Of a stretch of DNA of 64,000 nt, positions 18,063 to 26,495 are shown in pieces (within the stretch, counting starts at the first letter, position 1; each line of letters starts with the position of its first letter). The notes beneath the pieces are model-generated. The model worked only from the letters and a program-made list of their open reading frames with translations, was not told the DNA's origin and searched no databases. The DNA lies in assembly GCA_942490885.1 (NCBI GenBank), contig CALNYT010000002.1, positions 3,100,001 to 3,164,000 of the forward strand, in the 5' to 3' direction. This DNA is from Oceanirhabdus sp942490885. GTDB lineage: Bacteria > Bacillota > Clostridia > Clostridiales > Clostridiaceae. The position numbers were made by a program, and so were the translations under genes.

Positions 18063-18138
18063 GGGAGCATAGCTCAGCTGGGAGAGCACCTGCCTTACAA
18101 GCAGGGGGTCACAGGTTCGAACCCTGTTGTTCCCACCA
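18063..18138 (+). tRNA. tRNA-Val (TAC anticodon), copy 1
   Basis: A 76-nt tRNA with acceptor GGGAGCA/TGTTCCC, anticodon loop CTTACAA giving TAC, and encoded CCA. It is identical over its full length to the copy at 18420. Confidence 0.95.
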
Positions 18139-18187
18139 CAATCTTTATAATGACGAAGAAAAATAACAATGTATTGTCACAAAAATG

Positions 18188-18311
18188 TTTTTGGCTTTGA
18201 AAACTTTCAAGGTCGAGGAACAAGGTGAACGAGCAACAGAACGTACATAGGTACTTGAGTAGCGCAGTGAACCGAAGTGAAGAAGAGATTGGAATTTTTC
18301 AAAGTCAAAAA
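18188..18311 (+). other. Structured spacer inside the tRNA array
   Basis: A 16-bp inverted repeat (18188-18203 with 18296-18311, one G-U pair in RNA) closes a 92-base interior, extended by a further TTTCAA/TTGGAA stem. The interior is clearly richer in G and C than the region around it, with purine-rich GAAC/GAAG steps and a GTAC/GTAC mini-hairpin. It lies between tRNA-Val and tRNA-Asp in the same transcript and may be an RNase processing stem or an embedded RNA. Confidence 0.6.
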
Positions 18312-18314
18312 TAT

Positions 18315-18391
18315 GGCCCAGTGGCTCAGTTGGTTAGAGTGCCGGCCTGTCACGCCGGAGGTCGAGGGTTCGAGTCCCTTCTGGGTCGCCA
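18315..18391 (+). tRNA. tRNA-Asp (GTC anticodon)
   Basis: A 77-nt tRNA with acceptor GGCCCAG/CTGGGTC, anticodon loop CTGTCAC giving GTC, and encoded CCA. Confidence 0.95.
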
Positions 18392-18419
18392 TTTAATTTA
18401 ATAATTTTAATACAAATTT

Positions 18420-18495
18420 GGGAGCATAGCTCAGCTGGGAGAGCACCTGCCTTACAAGCAGGGGGTCACAGGTTCGAACCCTGTTGTTCCCACCA
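18420..18495 (+). tRNA. tRNA-Val (TAC anticodon), copy 2
   Basis: A second, identical 76-nt tRNA-Val. The pair suggests local duplication within the array or maintenance by gene conversion. Confidence 0.95.
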
Positions 18496-18500
18496 AATAT

Positions 18501-18585
18501 GGGCGAGTTCCCGAGTGGCCAAAGGGGGCAGACTGTAAATCTGTTACGTTTCGTTTCGATGGTTCGAATCCATCTTCGCCCACCA
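18501..18585 (+). tRNA. tRNA-Tyr (GTA anticodon)
   Basis: An 85-nt class II tRNA with a long variable arm, acceptor GGGCGAG/TTCGCCC, anticodon GTA and encoded CCA. It is the last of the array. Confidence 0.95.
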
Positions 18586-18590
18586 TATTA

Positions 18591-18623
18591 AAAAAACATC
18601 TGATATTTATCAGATGTTTTTTT
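18591..18623. terminator. Bidirectional terminator between the tRNA array and the HEAT gene
   Basis: The stem ACATCTGAT/ATCAGATGT with loop ATTT is flanked by an A run on the left and a T run on the right. It can stop the plus-strand tRNA transcript and the minus-strand HEAT transcript. Confidence 0.85.
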
Positions 18624-18633
18624 AATGTATATT

Positions 18634-19362
18634 TTAATATTTTATTTTTTCACCTATTAATCTTAAAGATCGTTTTGCTTCACATTTTATTATATCATTT
18701 TTATTACTATTCAAAACTTCTTTTAGGACATCTATGCTATCTTGTGTCCTAAAAGCAGAAAGACACAGTACACATTTCCAAACAATTACATCATTTTCAG
18801 AGTACTTTCTCATTATACCAATAATGTCTTTAAACAACCACTCATTAGCATACTCCTGATTATAATACAGCATAAAGCCAATTGCATCTATAACTTCCGA
18901 AATTTTATCTTCATTATTACTATTTAGCGCATCAAATAATACAGATAAGATTTCCACATCCATTTTCCCCAAACTTCTTGCTATAATATCTCTTGGTAAT
19001 GGATAACTATTTTTTTTAGAAACTTTCTCGGGTAAACACCTATGTTGGTTATTCCCTATACATCCCAAATATCGTATCATTTGTTTTGTAGTTTCGATAC
19101 TGCCCTTTTCAAGAGCGTTACAAATCTCAATCTTTGTATAAAGGCATTTTTCAATACACAGTCTTTCTAATAGAATTTTTACAAATTCTAAATCTTTAAT
19201 CATGCATCGTTCTGATAACAATTTTACTGCAACTGACCTTTCAACAGACTTCGAAGAATTAATTAGCTCAATTAAATCCTCATTAGTACATTTTTGAAAT
19301 TTATTAATATCTTCAGTGGTAATAAAACCACGTTTCCTTAAATCTTCATTACTGCTCTTCAT
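18634..19362 (-). CDS. HEAT-repeat-like protein of unknown function
   Basis: A 242-residue soluble helical protein. Repeating helix pairs of the HEAT/PBS-lyase type can be seen, for example SVERSVAVKLLSERC, RDIIARSLGKMDVEILSVLF and IIKCEAKRSLRLIGEKI. Such repeats usually bind proteins. A Cys/His cluster (YLGCIGNNQHRC) in the middle might bind metal. It is a single-gene unit, and I recognise no specific family. Confidence 0.7.
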   Translation of the reverse strand: MKSSNEDLRKRGFITTEDINKFQKCTNEDLIELINSSKSVERSVAVKLLSERCMIKDLEFVKILLERLCIEKCLYTKIEICNALEKGSIETTKQMIRYLGCIGNNQHRCLPEKVSKKNSYPLPRDIIARSLGKMDVEILSVLFDALNSNNEDKISEVIDAIGFMLYYNQEYANEWLFKDIIGIMRKYSENDVIVWKCVLCLSAFRTQDSIDVLKEVLNSNKNDIIKCEAKRSLRLIGEKIKY

Positions 19363-19506
19363 AAACCAACGCCCCTCACTTTAATTAACTATATCTATAG
19401 ACTTAAATGATATAATGCTATGAAATACTCTTTCATTAACAATGTAACAAAAATAATATGACAACTTAATGTCATATTTCTAGTATCAACACAATAACTT
19501 TATACC

Positions 19507-19631
19507 TATTACTCGTTTCATTCTAAATGAAACGAGTAACCGGATCTCTTTCCTTCACCAATAATATAAAATTTCACGGAGTGAAATATCAATCATTCAT
19601 TCTCCATTCTACATTATCAATTCTCAATTAT
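19507..19631. repeat. Heptad-ended palindromic element, copy C (half element)
   Basis: The right half only. It has end units ATTGAGA, ATTGATA, ATGTAGA, ATGGAGA (read on the minus strand) and hairpin 1 ATTTCAC/GTGAAAT at 19571-19587. At 19509-19539 the TTACTC box merges with hairpin 3 into a perfect dyad with 14-bp arms and loop CTA. The outer edge stops 4 bases before the lepB stop codon. Confidence 0.75.
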
Positions 19632-19634
19632 GTG

Positions 19635-20186
19635 CTAAAATGTTCCTATTCTTTTAAATGGAAATATAATCACCCTTGCTTTTCCCAAAATTTTCTCTTT
19701 AACTATGTACGGTTCATTCCAATATCTTGAATCCTTTGAATTCGTTCTATTATCTCCTAAAAAGAAAAACGAATCATCAGGGACTTTGTACACTCCACCC
19801 CTTAATCCTGGATATACTTCCTTTGTTCTAACTTGATTCTTTACATATTCCTCCTTAATGATTTCTCCATTGATATAAACTTCACCACTATCAGTTATAT
19901 TAATCTCATCACCAGGCAGTCCAATTACTCTCTTAATTAATTTTTCCTCTAATTCATCAGATTGAAAAACTATAATATCTCCTCTTTTAATATTTCCCTT
20001 ATTGTATATCCTTGTAACCATTATCCTATCATTTGGCATTATAGTCGGTTCCATGGAACCAGTAGGAACTACAATATTAAAAAAAACAAATCTATTAAGA
20101 AGTAAAAACACAATATACGCCCCTACAATAGGCACTCCCCATTCGATTAATATATACCTTATAAAACTCTTTTTCTCCTTGCTCAA
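19635..20186 (-). CDS. lepB: Type I signal peptidase
   Basis: A 183-residue membrane protease that removes signal peptides outside the cytoplasmic membrane. It has one N-terminal membrane helix (about 13-36), catalytic Ser44 in VVPTGSMEPTI, catalytic Lys85 in LIKRVIGLPGDEI, and the box GDNRTNSKDSRYW near the end. The length is typical of Gram-positive SipS-type enzymes. The start is TTG with a good GAGGTG site. No separate terminator is seen; repeat copy C begins just past the stop. Confidence 0.95.
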   Translation of the reverse strand: MSKEKKSFIRYILIEWGVPIVGAYIVFLLLNRFVFFNIVVPTGSMEPTIMPNDRIMVTRIYNKGNIKRGDIIVFQSDELEEKLIKRVIGLPGDEINITDSGEVYINGEIIKEEYVKNQVRTKEVYPGLRGGVYKVPDDSFFFLGDNRTNSKDSRYWNEPYIVKEKILGKARVIIFPFKRIGTF

Positions 20187-20338
20187 AATCTCACCTCATA
20201 ATCATATAATAGTATGTCCATATACTGTACACCTTCAACTATTAAAATAGTAAACCTCTTTATATATATATGTCAATGTTTATTTAAATTCCCCTCTTCC
20301 TTGTATCAATATGCCCACTCCTCATTCTACTAAGTTAT

Positions 20339-20458
20339 TCATTTAAACATGTATATTATTCCTATTAGTGCATAAGTCAAACTACTTCCAAAATCCATAA
20401 AAACTGCTTTTGAAGTTTCCCTTATAGCATGTGATGGTTGACCTAATTTCTTATATAT
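20339..20458 (-). pseudogene. Remnant of a membrane-protein gene
   Basis: A 39-codon open stretch bounded upstream by a TAA encodes a protein-like segment (KLGQPSHAIRETSKAVFMDF, then a hydrophobic helix GSSLTYALIGIIYMFK). It has no start codon or ribosome site, so it looks like the 3' end of a decayed gene. The upstream 80 bases contain only a 17-codon frame. Confidence 0.35.
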
Positions 20459-20532
20459 TTATCAATATATATAACTAAATTAATTAATGTTCTTCACAAT
20501 AATAATAAAACATAGAATGTTTCCCAAATAAA

Positions 20533-20736
20533 TCATCCATTCTTAACCTTCTCACCCCCAATAGTTTTCTTCATACACCTTTTTGTGTATTCAACGATCA
20601 ATTCATCTAACTGTTGACTCAGCTCAATTATTTCTTGATCTACCAAAGTAATCCCACCCTTCTTCACAGCTGAGTTTAGCTTTTCTTTATAAAAATCAAT
20701 TTCTTTTTTAATAGTTATGCAATTTATATTATTCAT
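20533..20736 (-). CDS. Spo0E-family aspartyl-phosphate phosphatase
   Basis: A 67-residue helical-hairpin protein. It carries the Spo0E signature SQQLDELIVEY, in which the SxxLD segment is the active motif for removing phosphate from Spo0A~P. The length is typical. By family it would restrain entry into sporulation. I took the ATG at 20736 rather than the GTG just before it; the ribosome site (GGTGGG about 13 bases upstream) is weak. Confidence 0.85.
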   Translation of the reverse strand: MNNINCITIKKEIDFYKEKLNSAVKKGGITLVDQEIIELSQQLDELIVEYTKRCMKKTIGGEKVKNG

Positions 20737-20962
20737 CACAAGCTATTACCCACCCACCTTCAAATCTCTTATTCCTTCAGTATAAAACCTCTTTTATTCA
20801 TTTTAACACCAATAGAAACAAAAATTTGTTACATTCTGTAGAATTATATTTTTTTCATTAACTTTATGTAGAATCAAATTATACTTTGAATTTAAACACA
20901 CATGATAATTCGCTTATTAAATTCTATATCTTTTATAACGTAATTTAAAGACTAGAATAAAA

Positions 20963-21002
20963 AACCTCATATTCTCTAAAAATCTATAGAAAATATGAGG
21001 TT
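20963..21002 (-). terminator. Terminator of the rlmD-SemiSWEET unit
   Basis: A 15-bp stem around AACCTCATATT/AATATGAGGTT, followed on the minus strand by a T-rich run. It begins 3 bases after the SemiSWEET stop. Confidence 0.85.
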
Positions 21003-21005
21003 GCA

Positions 21006-21251
21006 TTATTTATATTTAATTTTCATTGTCAATATTGTACTAGCAAATATTAAAGTTATTGAATTAGCAATTATTACTGGAAAATCCTTTATACTTATTC
21101 CATATAAGAGCCACAATAACACCCCTGCCGTGAACATACTGTACATACCCAATGATATGCCAGAAGTATTCTTTTCTTTAATAACCTTTATTGCTTGGGG
21201 TAAAAAAGAACTCGTGGTCAACACCGCTGCTAACAGCCCTACGTACTCCAT
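21006..21251 (-). CDS. SemiSWEET-type small transporter
   Basis: An 81-residue protein with three membrane helices and a PQ motif in the first (TTSSFLPQAIKVI), followed by NTSGISLGMYSMF. This is the bacterial SemiSWEET/MtN3 pattern, in which two copies form a sugar transporter. The cargo cannot be inferred. It starts 3 bases after the rlmD stop and shares its transcript. Confidence 0.85.
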   Translation of the reverse strand: MEYVGLLAAVLTTSSFLPQAIKVIKEKNTSGISLGMYSMFTAGVLLWLLYGISIKDFPVIIANSITLIFASTILTMKIKYK

Positions 21252-21254
21252 GCT

Positions 21255-22637
21255 CTATTTAAGCTCTAACTTAACAACTGATTCTATATGAGCTGTCTGA
21301 GGGAACATATCCACTGGCTGAACTTCTACAGTTTCATATCCTTTCTCATCTAGAAGCTTAAGATCTCTTGCTAGTGTAGCAGGGTCACAAGATACATAAA
21401 CAATCTTCTTAGGCTTCATTTCCCCAAGTGCATTGATTAATGATATATCGCAACCTTTTCTTGGAGGGTCCACAACAACAACGTCCGCTTTAATTCCCTG
21501 TTTTATCATGTTAGGAATAATCTTTTCAGCTTCTCCTACTATAAATTCTGCATTATTAACATTATTTTGCATTGCATTCTTCTGAGCATCTTTTATTGCT
21601 TCTAGAACTATCTCTACTCCGTAAACCTTCTTTGCTTTCTCGGAAAGGAATAATGATATAGTTCCTGTTCCACAATAAGCATCAAACACAACTTCTTCCC
21701 CTGTTAAATTTGCATATTCAAGCACTTTATTGTAAAGCACTTCTGTTTGAACAGGATTAACTTGGTAGAAAGATAATGGAGATATATTAAATTCGAACTT
21801 TCCAATATAATCCCTAATATATTCTTTACCCCAAAGAGTTTTACACTTATCTCCTAAGATAACGTTAGTCTTCTTTGTATTTACGTTTTGTATTATACTC
21901 GTTACCCCTTCTACATTCTTCTGAAGCACATCAACAAAAGGTTTTATGTCTGGTATTTCTACTCCATTTGTTACAAGAACAATCATTACCTCTCCAGTTA
22001 CAAAACCTTTTCTCACCATTATATGTCTAATAAGTCCTTCATGCGTTTCTTCATCATATGGCTTTATGTTATATTTAAACATCCACCTTCTCGTATATTT
22101 AATAATTTTATCAGCCACTTCATCCTGGATATAACACACATTCATATTAATTATTTCGTGGCTTCTAGCAGCAAAAAATCCAATGCTCACGCCATTATTA
22201 GAATTTGTCTTATTTATACCAACTGGCAACTGCACCTTATTTCTATACGAATAAGGTTCTTCCATCCCTAATGTTGGATGCATGATTACATTCTTAACAT
22301 TTCCTATTCTCGTTATGCAATCAAGTACTCTGTTTGTTTTGAATTGAAGTTGTCCTTCATAAGAAAGATGCTGCAGATTACAACCTCCACATCTGTTATA
22401 TAAATTACACTTTGGCTCTCTTCTTTCATTTGACGGCTCAATAATTTCCATTATTTTACCGTAGGCATATTTAGATTTGACTTTAATTATCCTTGCTTTT
22501 ACAAGTTCTCCATCTATACCCTCTTCAAGAAATATCGGAAACCCGTCAATCTTAGCAATTCCTTCACCATTATATCCCATTGCCTCTATTCTTAAATCTA
22601 CAACTTGATTTTTTATTACAGGTAAACTTTTATCCAT
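21255..22637 (-). CDS. rlmD: 23S rRNA (uracil-5-)-methyltransferase, RlmD/RumA family
   Basis: A 460-residue SAM-dependent RNA methyltransferase. An N-terminal TRAM domain (about 8-65) is followed by the Fe-S cluster motif around CNLYNRCGGCNLQHLSYEGQ. The SAM-binding segment is VVFDAYCGTGTISLFL, and the catalytic Cys lies in VYVSCDPATLARDL. The exact uridine modified cannot be read; Gram-positive members of this family may act as RlmCD. Confidence 0.9.
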   Translation of the reverse strand: MDKSLPVIKNQVVDLRIEAMGYNGEGIAKIDGFPIFLEEGIDGELVKARIIKVKSKYAYGKIMEIIEPSNERREPKCNLYNRCGGCNLQHLSYEGQLQFKTNRVLDCITRIGNVKNVIMHPTLGMEEPYSYRNKVQLPVGINKTNSNNGVSIGFFAARSHEIINMNVCYIQDEVADKIIKYTRRWMFKYNIKPYDEETHEGLIRHIMVRKGFVTGEVMIVLVTNGVEIPDIKPFVDVLQKNVEGVTSIIQNVNTKKTNVILGDKCKTLWGKEYIRDYIGKFEFNISPLSFYQVNPVQTEVLYNKVLEYANLTGEEVVFDAYCGTGTISLFLSEKAKKVYGVEIVLEAIKDAQKNAMQNNVNNAEFIVGEAEKIIPNMIKQGIKADVVVVDPPRKGCDISLINALGEMKPKKIVYVSCDPATLARDLKLLDEKGYETVEVQPVDMFPQTAHIESVVKLELK

Positions 22638-22675
22638 CTATTAATCACCTTTCTGGTTTGTTTTTTGGCATGTGA

Positions 22676-22724
22676 AAATAAATAACAAATCAAATAGACG
22701 AGTATACTGACTTGTTATTTATTT
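22676..22724. other. Inverted repeat in the rlmD leader
   Basis: A perfect 13-bp inverted repeat (AAATAAATAACAA with TTGTTATTTATTT) with a 23-base loop, 39 bases upstream of the rlmD start. It lacks a terminator-type T run and could be an operator or a leader hairpin. Confidence 0.45.
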
Positions 22725-22813
22725 GAACTTGCCTTATCTCTAGTAGACCCTATTCTTTAGTATACCAATTATTTGAGCTATATTCCATTAAAACTTTAAA
22801 ATATCAATAAAAA

Positions 22814-22835
22814 AATGCACGGTTTACCGTGCATT
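22814..22835 (-). terminator. Terminator of the DUF1540 gene
   Basis: A 9-bp stem AATGCACGG/CCGTGCATT with a 4-base loop, followed by seven T residues on the minus strand. Confidence 0.9.
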
Positions 22836-22866
22836 AATTGAAAATTTTTTTTAGATTCTGATTTTA

Positions 22867-23223
22867 TTATTCTACAAAGGTATCACAACAAGTCCTACTA
22901 CTTGATAGTGCACCTGGACCACTCACGTGGACATCACTTGCATTGCATAGCATATTTTCATTATACTTACAACTTTGTGCCTCACACCTTATATTTGGTG
23001 ACATTTCAATACTCTCACTATTAAACAATTGTTTTATTTGACCTGGAATATTTAGATTTGTAATATTTGACAAAGAACTTTTTAATCCTTTTTCTTCAAA
23101 AGTGCTACATTCAGTACTTATACTTGTATGTGCTGATGCTCCTGCAACATTAATATTTCTAGCACCACATAATCCCGAAGCATTATTAACACAATTTGCA
23201 GCATTACAACTTAACCTAGTCAT
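22867..23223 (-). CDS. Protein with two DUF1540 domains
   Basis: A 118-residue Cys-rich protein made of two copies of one small domain, each with a CxxxxC...C...C pattern (LSCNAANCVNNASGLC, and RCEAQSCKYNENMLC near the C-terminus) joined by a helical linker. This is the DUF1540 pattern, common in spore-forming Firmicutes and probably metal-binding. Function is unknown. The ribosome site is AGGAGG. Confidence 0.85.
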   Translation of the reverse strand: MTRLSCNAANCVNNASGLCGARNINVAGASAHTSISTECSTFEEKGLKSSLSNITNLNIPGQIKQLFNSESIEMSPNIRCEAQSCKYNENMLCNASDVHVSGPGALSSSRTCCDTFVE

Positions 23224-23307
23224 AGATAAATTCCTCCTATTGATATTTTTTTCTTTGTAATTAGGATTATCTATCTATGATATTTTTATGCAAAACGAAC
23301 GAAAAAC

Positions 23308-23537
23308 TAATGGATAATTGATAATGTATAATGGATAATGATGGATGTTTCTGTTAACGCAGAAACTACAATTTATTGTTATTTAGAACAATATGATTTT
23401 ACTCATTTTATCTGCAATAAATATTGTATTTCAAGTACGATGTTTCATTTTCATATTAAACAGATTAACCCCATTGTCCAAGGGAAAAAATTAAAATTTC
23501 TCGTTGAGAAATGTCAATCATTCTCCATTCTCCATTA
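23308..23537. repeat. Heptad-ended palindromic element, copy D (complete)
   Basis: The clearest copy. The left end is ATGGATA, ATTGATA, ATGTATA, ATGGATA, ATGATGG; the right end, read on the other strand, is ATGGAGA, ATGGAGA, ATGATTG. Left hairpins are GTTTCTG/CAGAAAC, TATTGTT/AACAATA and TTTAT/ATAAA; the centre is TTGTATTTCAAGTACGA; right hairpin 1 is ATTTCTC/GAGAAAT. Both outer edges read TAATGGA on their own strand. Confidence 0.85.
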
Positions 23538-23538
23538 A

Positions 23539-23562
23539 AAAACACACCCGAAGGTGTGTTTT
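23539..23562 (-). terminator. Terminator of the pfkA-pyk unit
   Basis: A 10-bp stem AAAACACACC/GGTGTGTTTT with loop CGAA and a T run on the minus strand, 8 bases past the pyk stop. Confidence 0.9.
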
Positions 23563-23570
23563 AATTTATA

Positions 23571-25316
23571 TTATTCAGCTTTTCCTGCTATAACAATTCC
23601 TCTTTCTCCTTCAACTGTTACGAAAGATCCTTGTTTAAGAATTTTTGATGCTTCTTTTGCATTTGCTATAATTGGAATCTCTTTAGCTGTACATTCAATT
23701 ACAACGCTAGAGCTTACTTGATCATCTTCTACTATTATTGCACTTACTTTATCTAAAACTGAAAGATAAGAGTTATCTAAAGTTTCACATACAAGTACAT
23801 CACCTTCAAATATTACATCTCCAGCTTCATCAACATTTTTAACGATTTTAACTGAACCGTAACCACTCTTCTTTACTATTCCCTTACCATTAACTAATAC
23901 GTCACCTACAATGTGTACTTTCATCATATTAGTGCTTCCTGCATAGTTCATTGGTATACCTGCTGCTATAACAACAAGGTCTCCTTTAGAAAGATGACCA
24001 CTTTCTACAGCTATATCTACTGATGATTCGATTAGCTCATCTGTTGAAGCCTTCTTCTCAGCAACTATTGGGTAAACTCCCCATCTTAAAGCTAATCTTC
24101 TAGCTACGTCATCATATGGAGTAACAGCTAAGATTGTACAATTCGGTCTGTACTTTGAAACATTATTTGCTGTCTGACCACTTTGTGTAGCAGTTATTAT
24201 AGCTTTTGCCTTTAATGCAGCTGCACTTGTACAAACTGCTATACTTATTGCATCTGGAATACTTGTGATTTTACTATGACTTCTTTCATCTAAAGCATCT
24301 TCTTTAACAGAGTTTTCAGCAGTCATTGCTATATTAGCCATTGTTTTAACAGCTTCTACTGCATATCTACCTTTTGCTGTTTCACCTGATAACATTATTG
24401 CATCAGTACCATCAAATATAGCATTAGCTACGTCTGATGCCTCTGCTCTTGTTGGTCTTGGATTTCTAATCATAGAATCAAGCATTTGAGTTGCAGTAAT
24501 AACTGGTTTTCCAGCTTCATTACATTTTTTAATCATCATCTTCTGAGCTAATGGAACTTCCTCTGTAGGAATCTCAACACCTAGATCTCCTCTAGCAACC
24601 ATAATACCGTCAGAAAGCTTGATAATTTTATCAATATTATCAACACCTTCTCTATTCTCTATCTTAGAAATGATTTGGATATGCTCTCCACCGTTTTCAC
24701 TTAAGATTTTTCTTATTGCGACTACATCTGAAGCTTTTCTTACGAATGAAGCAGCTACGTAATCAATTCCCATAGTGATACCGAACTTAAGGTCAGCTAT
24801 ATCTTTTTCTGTTAATGCTGGAAGATTAATAGCAACACCAGGTACATTAACACCTTTTTTTGTACTAACTAATCCATTGTTTAATACAACACAGTGAATC
24901 TTGTTATCTTCAATGCTAACAACACTTAACCCAACAAGTCCATCATCAATAAGGATTTTATCTCCTTCTTTAACATCTTTGTAAAGATCTTCATATGTAA
25001 CGTTACACTTAGTCTCATCACCAATAACATCTTCACCACAATAGATTACAAATTCGCTACCTTCAATTAATTCAACTTCTTTAGCAAATTCACCTGTTCT
25101 AATTTCTGGTCCTTTTGTATCTAAAAGAATTGCTACGTGTTTACCTAAACTCTCTCTTACTTCTTTTACTAAATTCATGTTTCCAGTATGCTCATCATGA
25201 TCTCCATGTGAGAAGTTATGTCTAGAGACATTCATTCCTGCCTTCATCATTTCTGTTAAAGTCTCTTTATTATTTGAAGCTGGTCCAATGGTACATACAA
25301 TCTTAGTTCTTTTCAT
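23571..25316 (-). CDS. pyk: Pyruvate kinase
   Basis: A 581-residue glycolytic enzyme that makes pyruvate and ATP from phosphoenolpyruvate and ADP. It begins RTKIVCTIGPAS, has the active-site Lys segment IQIISKIENREG and the signature GVMVARGDLGVEIP-like run, followed by the Thr motif ITATQMLDSM. The extra C-terminal 100 residues, from about 480, are the PEP-synthase-like swivelling domain found in many Firmicute enzymes. It lies downstream of pfkA in the same direction. Confidence 0.97.
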   Translation of the reverse strand: MKRTKIVCTIGPASNNKETLTEMMKAGMNVSRHNFSHGDHDEHTGNMNLVKEVRESLGKHVAILLDTKGPEIRTGEFAKEVELIEGSEFVIYCGEDVIGDETKCNVTYEDLYKDVKEGDKILIDDGLVGLSVVSIEDNKIHCVVLNNGLVSTKKGVNVPGVAINLPALTEKDIADLKFGITMGIDYVAASFVRKASDVVAIRKILSENGGEHIQIISKIENREGVDNIDKIIKLSDGIMVARGDLGVEIPTEEVPLAQKMMIKKCNEAGKPVITATQMLDSMIRNPRPTRAEASDVANAIFDGTDAIMLSGETAKGRYAVEAVKTMANIAMTAENSVKEDALDERSHSKITSIPDAISIAVCTSAAALKAKAIITATQSGQTANNVSKYRPNCTILAVTPYDDVARRLALRWGVYPIVAEKKASTDELIESSVDIAVESGHLSKGDLVVIAAGIPMNYAGSTNMMKVHIVGDVLVNGKGIVKKSGYGSVKIVKNVDEAGDVIFEGDVLVCETLDNSYLSVLDKVSAIIVEDDQVSSSVVIECTAKEIPIIANAKEASKILKQGSFVTVEGERGIVIAGKAE

Positions 25317-25415
25317 TTCTTCCTCCCATAATACCTTTATTTATCTTTATTTATCTTTAGCTCTGCAATAACACACTTATTTTTAAAAAATATGTCATCA
25401 CAATTTTATAAAAGA

Positions 25416-26372
25416 TTAGCGTAAGATTTTAGCTAATTCATATAAATCTTCATCAAAATCTGATTTAATTTCTAGTGCTTCATTTATATCCATATCAAAT
25501 ATTTTATTGTTCTTTATACCTACAACTCTAGCGCTTCGCCCTTCAATTAGAGTATCAACAGCATGAGCACCCATTCTAGATGATAAAATTCTATCGAATG
25601 TTACTGGACTACCACCACGTTGGATGTGCCCAAGAATTGTAGCTCTTGATACAACGCCAGTTATATCTTCGATTTCCTTGGCTAACTCATTAGCTCCGCC
25701 AACACCCTCGGCTAATATAATTATATGATGAGTTTTACCACTATTTTTACCTTCAATTATAGATTTACAAATTTCACCTAAATCATAATCCTTCTCAGGC
25801 ACAACTATCTGTTCTGCTCCACCTGCAATACCCGCGTAAAGAGCTATATCTCCGCAATGTCTTCCCATTACTTCAATAATACTTACTCTTTCATGTGAAG
25901 ATGAAGTATCTCTAATTTTATTTAAGGCATCTAGAACTGTATTAACTGCAGTATAGAATCCAATAGTATAGTCAGTATAAGCTAAGTCATTATCTATTGT
26001 TCCTGGAAGTCCTACTGTTGCAACTCCTAAGTCTGATAATAGTTTTGCTCCTTGGAAAGAACCATCTCCTCCAATAACTACTAACCCATCAATTCCAAAT
26101 ACTTTTAGAATATTTACCGCTTTCTTTCTTACTTCTTCCTGTTTAAATTCTAGACATCTTGCTGTCTTAAGGATTGTACCTCCCTTATGAATAATATCTG
26201 ATACACTTGTTCTTGTAAGTTCTTCAATATCACCATTGATAAGACCAAAGTACCCTCTGTTAATACCCATTACTTTAATACCCTTTGATAAGGCAGTTCT
26301 AACAACAGCTCTTACAGCTGGATTCATTCCTGGTGCATCTCCACCACTTGTTAATACTCCTATGCATTTCAT
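25416..26372 (-). CDS. pfkA: ATP-dependent 6-phosphofructokinase
   Basis: A 318-residue enzyme that phosphorylates fructose 6-phosphate. The ATP-binding start is GVLTSGGDAPGMNPAVR, followed by VIGGDGSFQGA and the catalytic loop GLPGTIDNDLAYTDYTIGF. The sugar-binding segment is EVMGRHCGDIAL. The length is canonical for the prokaryotic tetramer. dnaE-pfkA-pyk is a widely conserved Firmicute gene order. Confidence 0.97.
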   Translation of the reverse strand: MKCIGVLTSGGDAPGMNPAVRAVVRTALSKGIKVMGINRGYFGLINGDIEELTRTSVSDIIHKGGTILKTARCLEFKQEEVRKKAVNILKVFGIDGLVVIGGDGSFQGAKLLSDLGVATVGLPGTIDNDLAYTDYTIGFYTAVNTVLDALNKIRDTSSSHERVSIIEVMGRHCGDIALYAGIAGGAEQIVVPEKDYDLGEICKSIIEGKNSGKTHHIIILAEGVGGANELAKEIEDITGVVSRATILGHIQRGGSPVTFDRILSSRMGAHAVDTLIEGRSARVVGIKNNKIFDMDINEALEIKSDFDEDLYELAKILR

Positions 26373-26495
26373 CTGGAATACCCCCTAAGTTTTCTTTTGA
26401 ATATTGAATTTTAATATATTTATTAAACTTATTTTAACCAACTTTGAAATATTCATTACTTTTATTTAGTACTAAATACTCCTATAAATTGAATA

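Noticed and set aside
18207..18392. A 61-codon minus-strand open frame
   Set aside because: It is antisense to tRNA-Asp and the structured spacer; the apparent protein is translated tRNA sequence.
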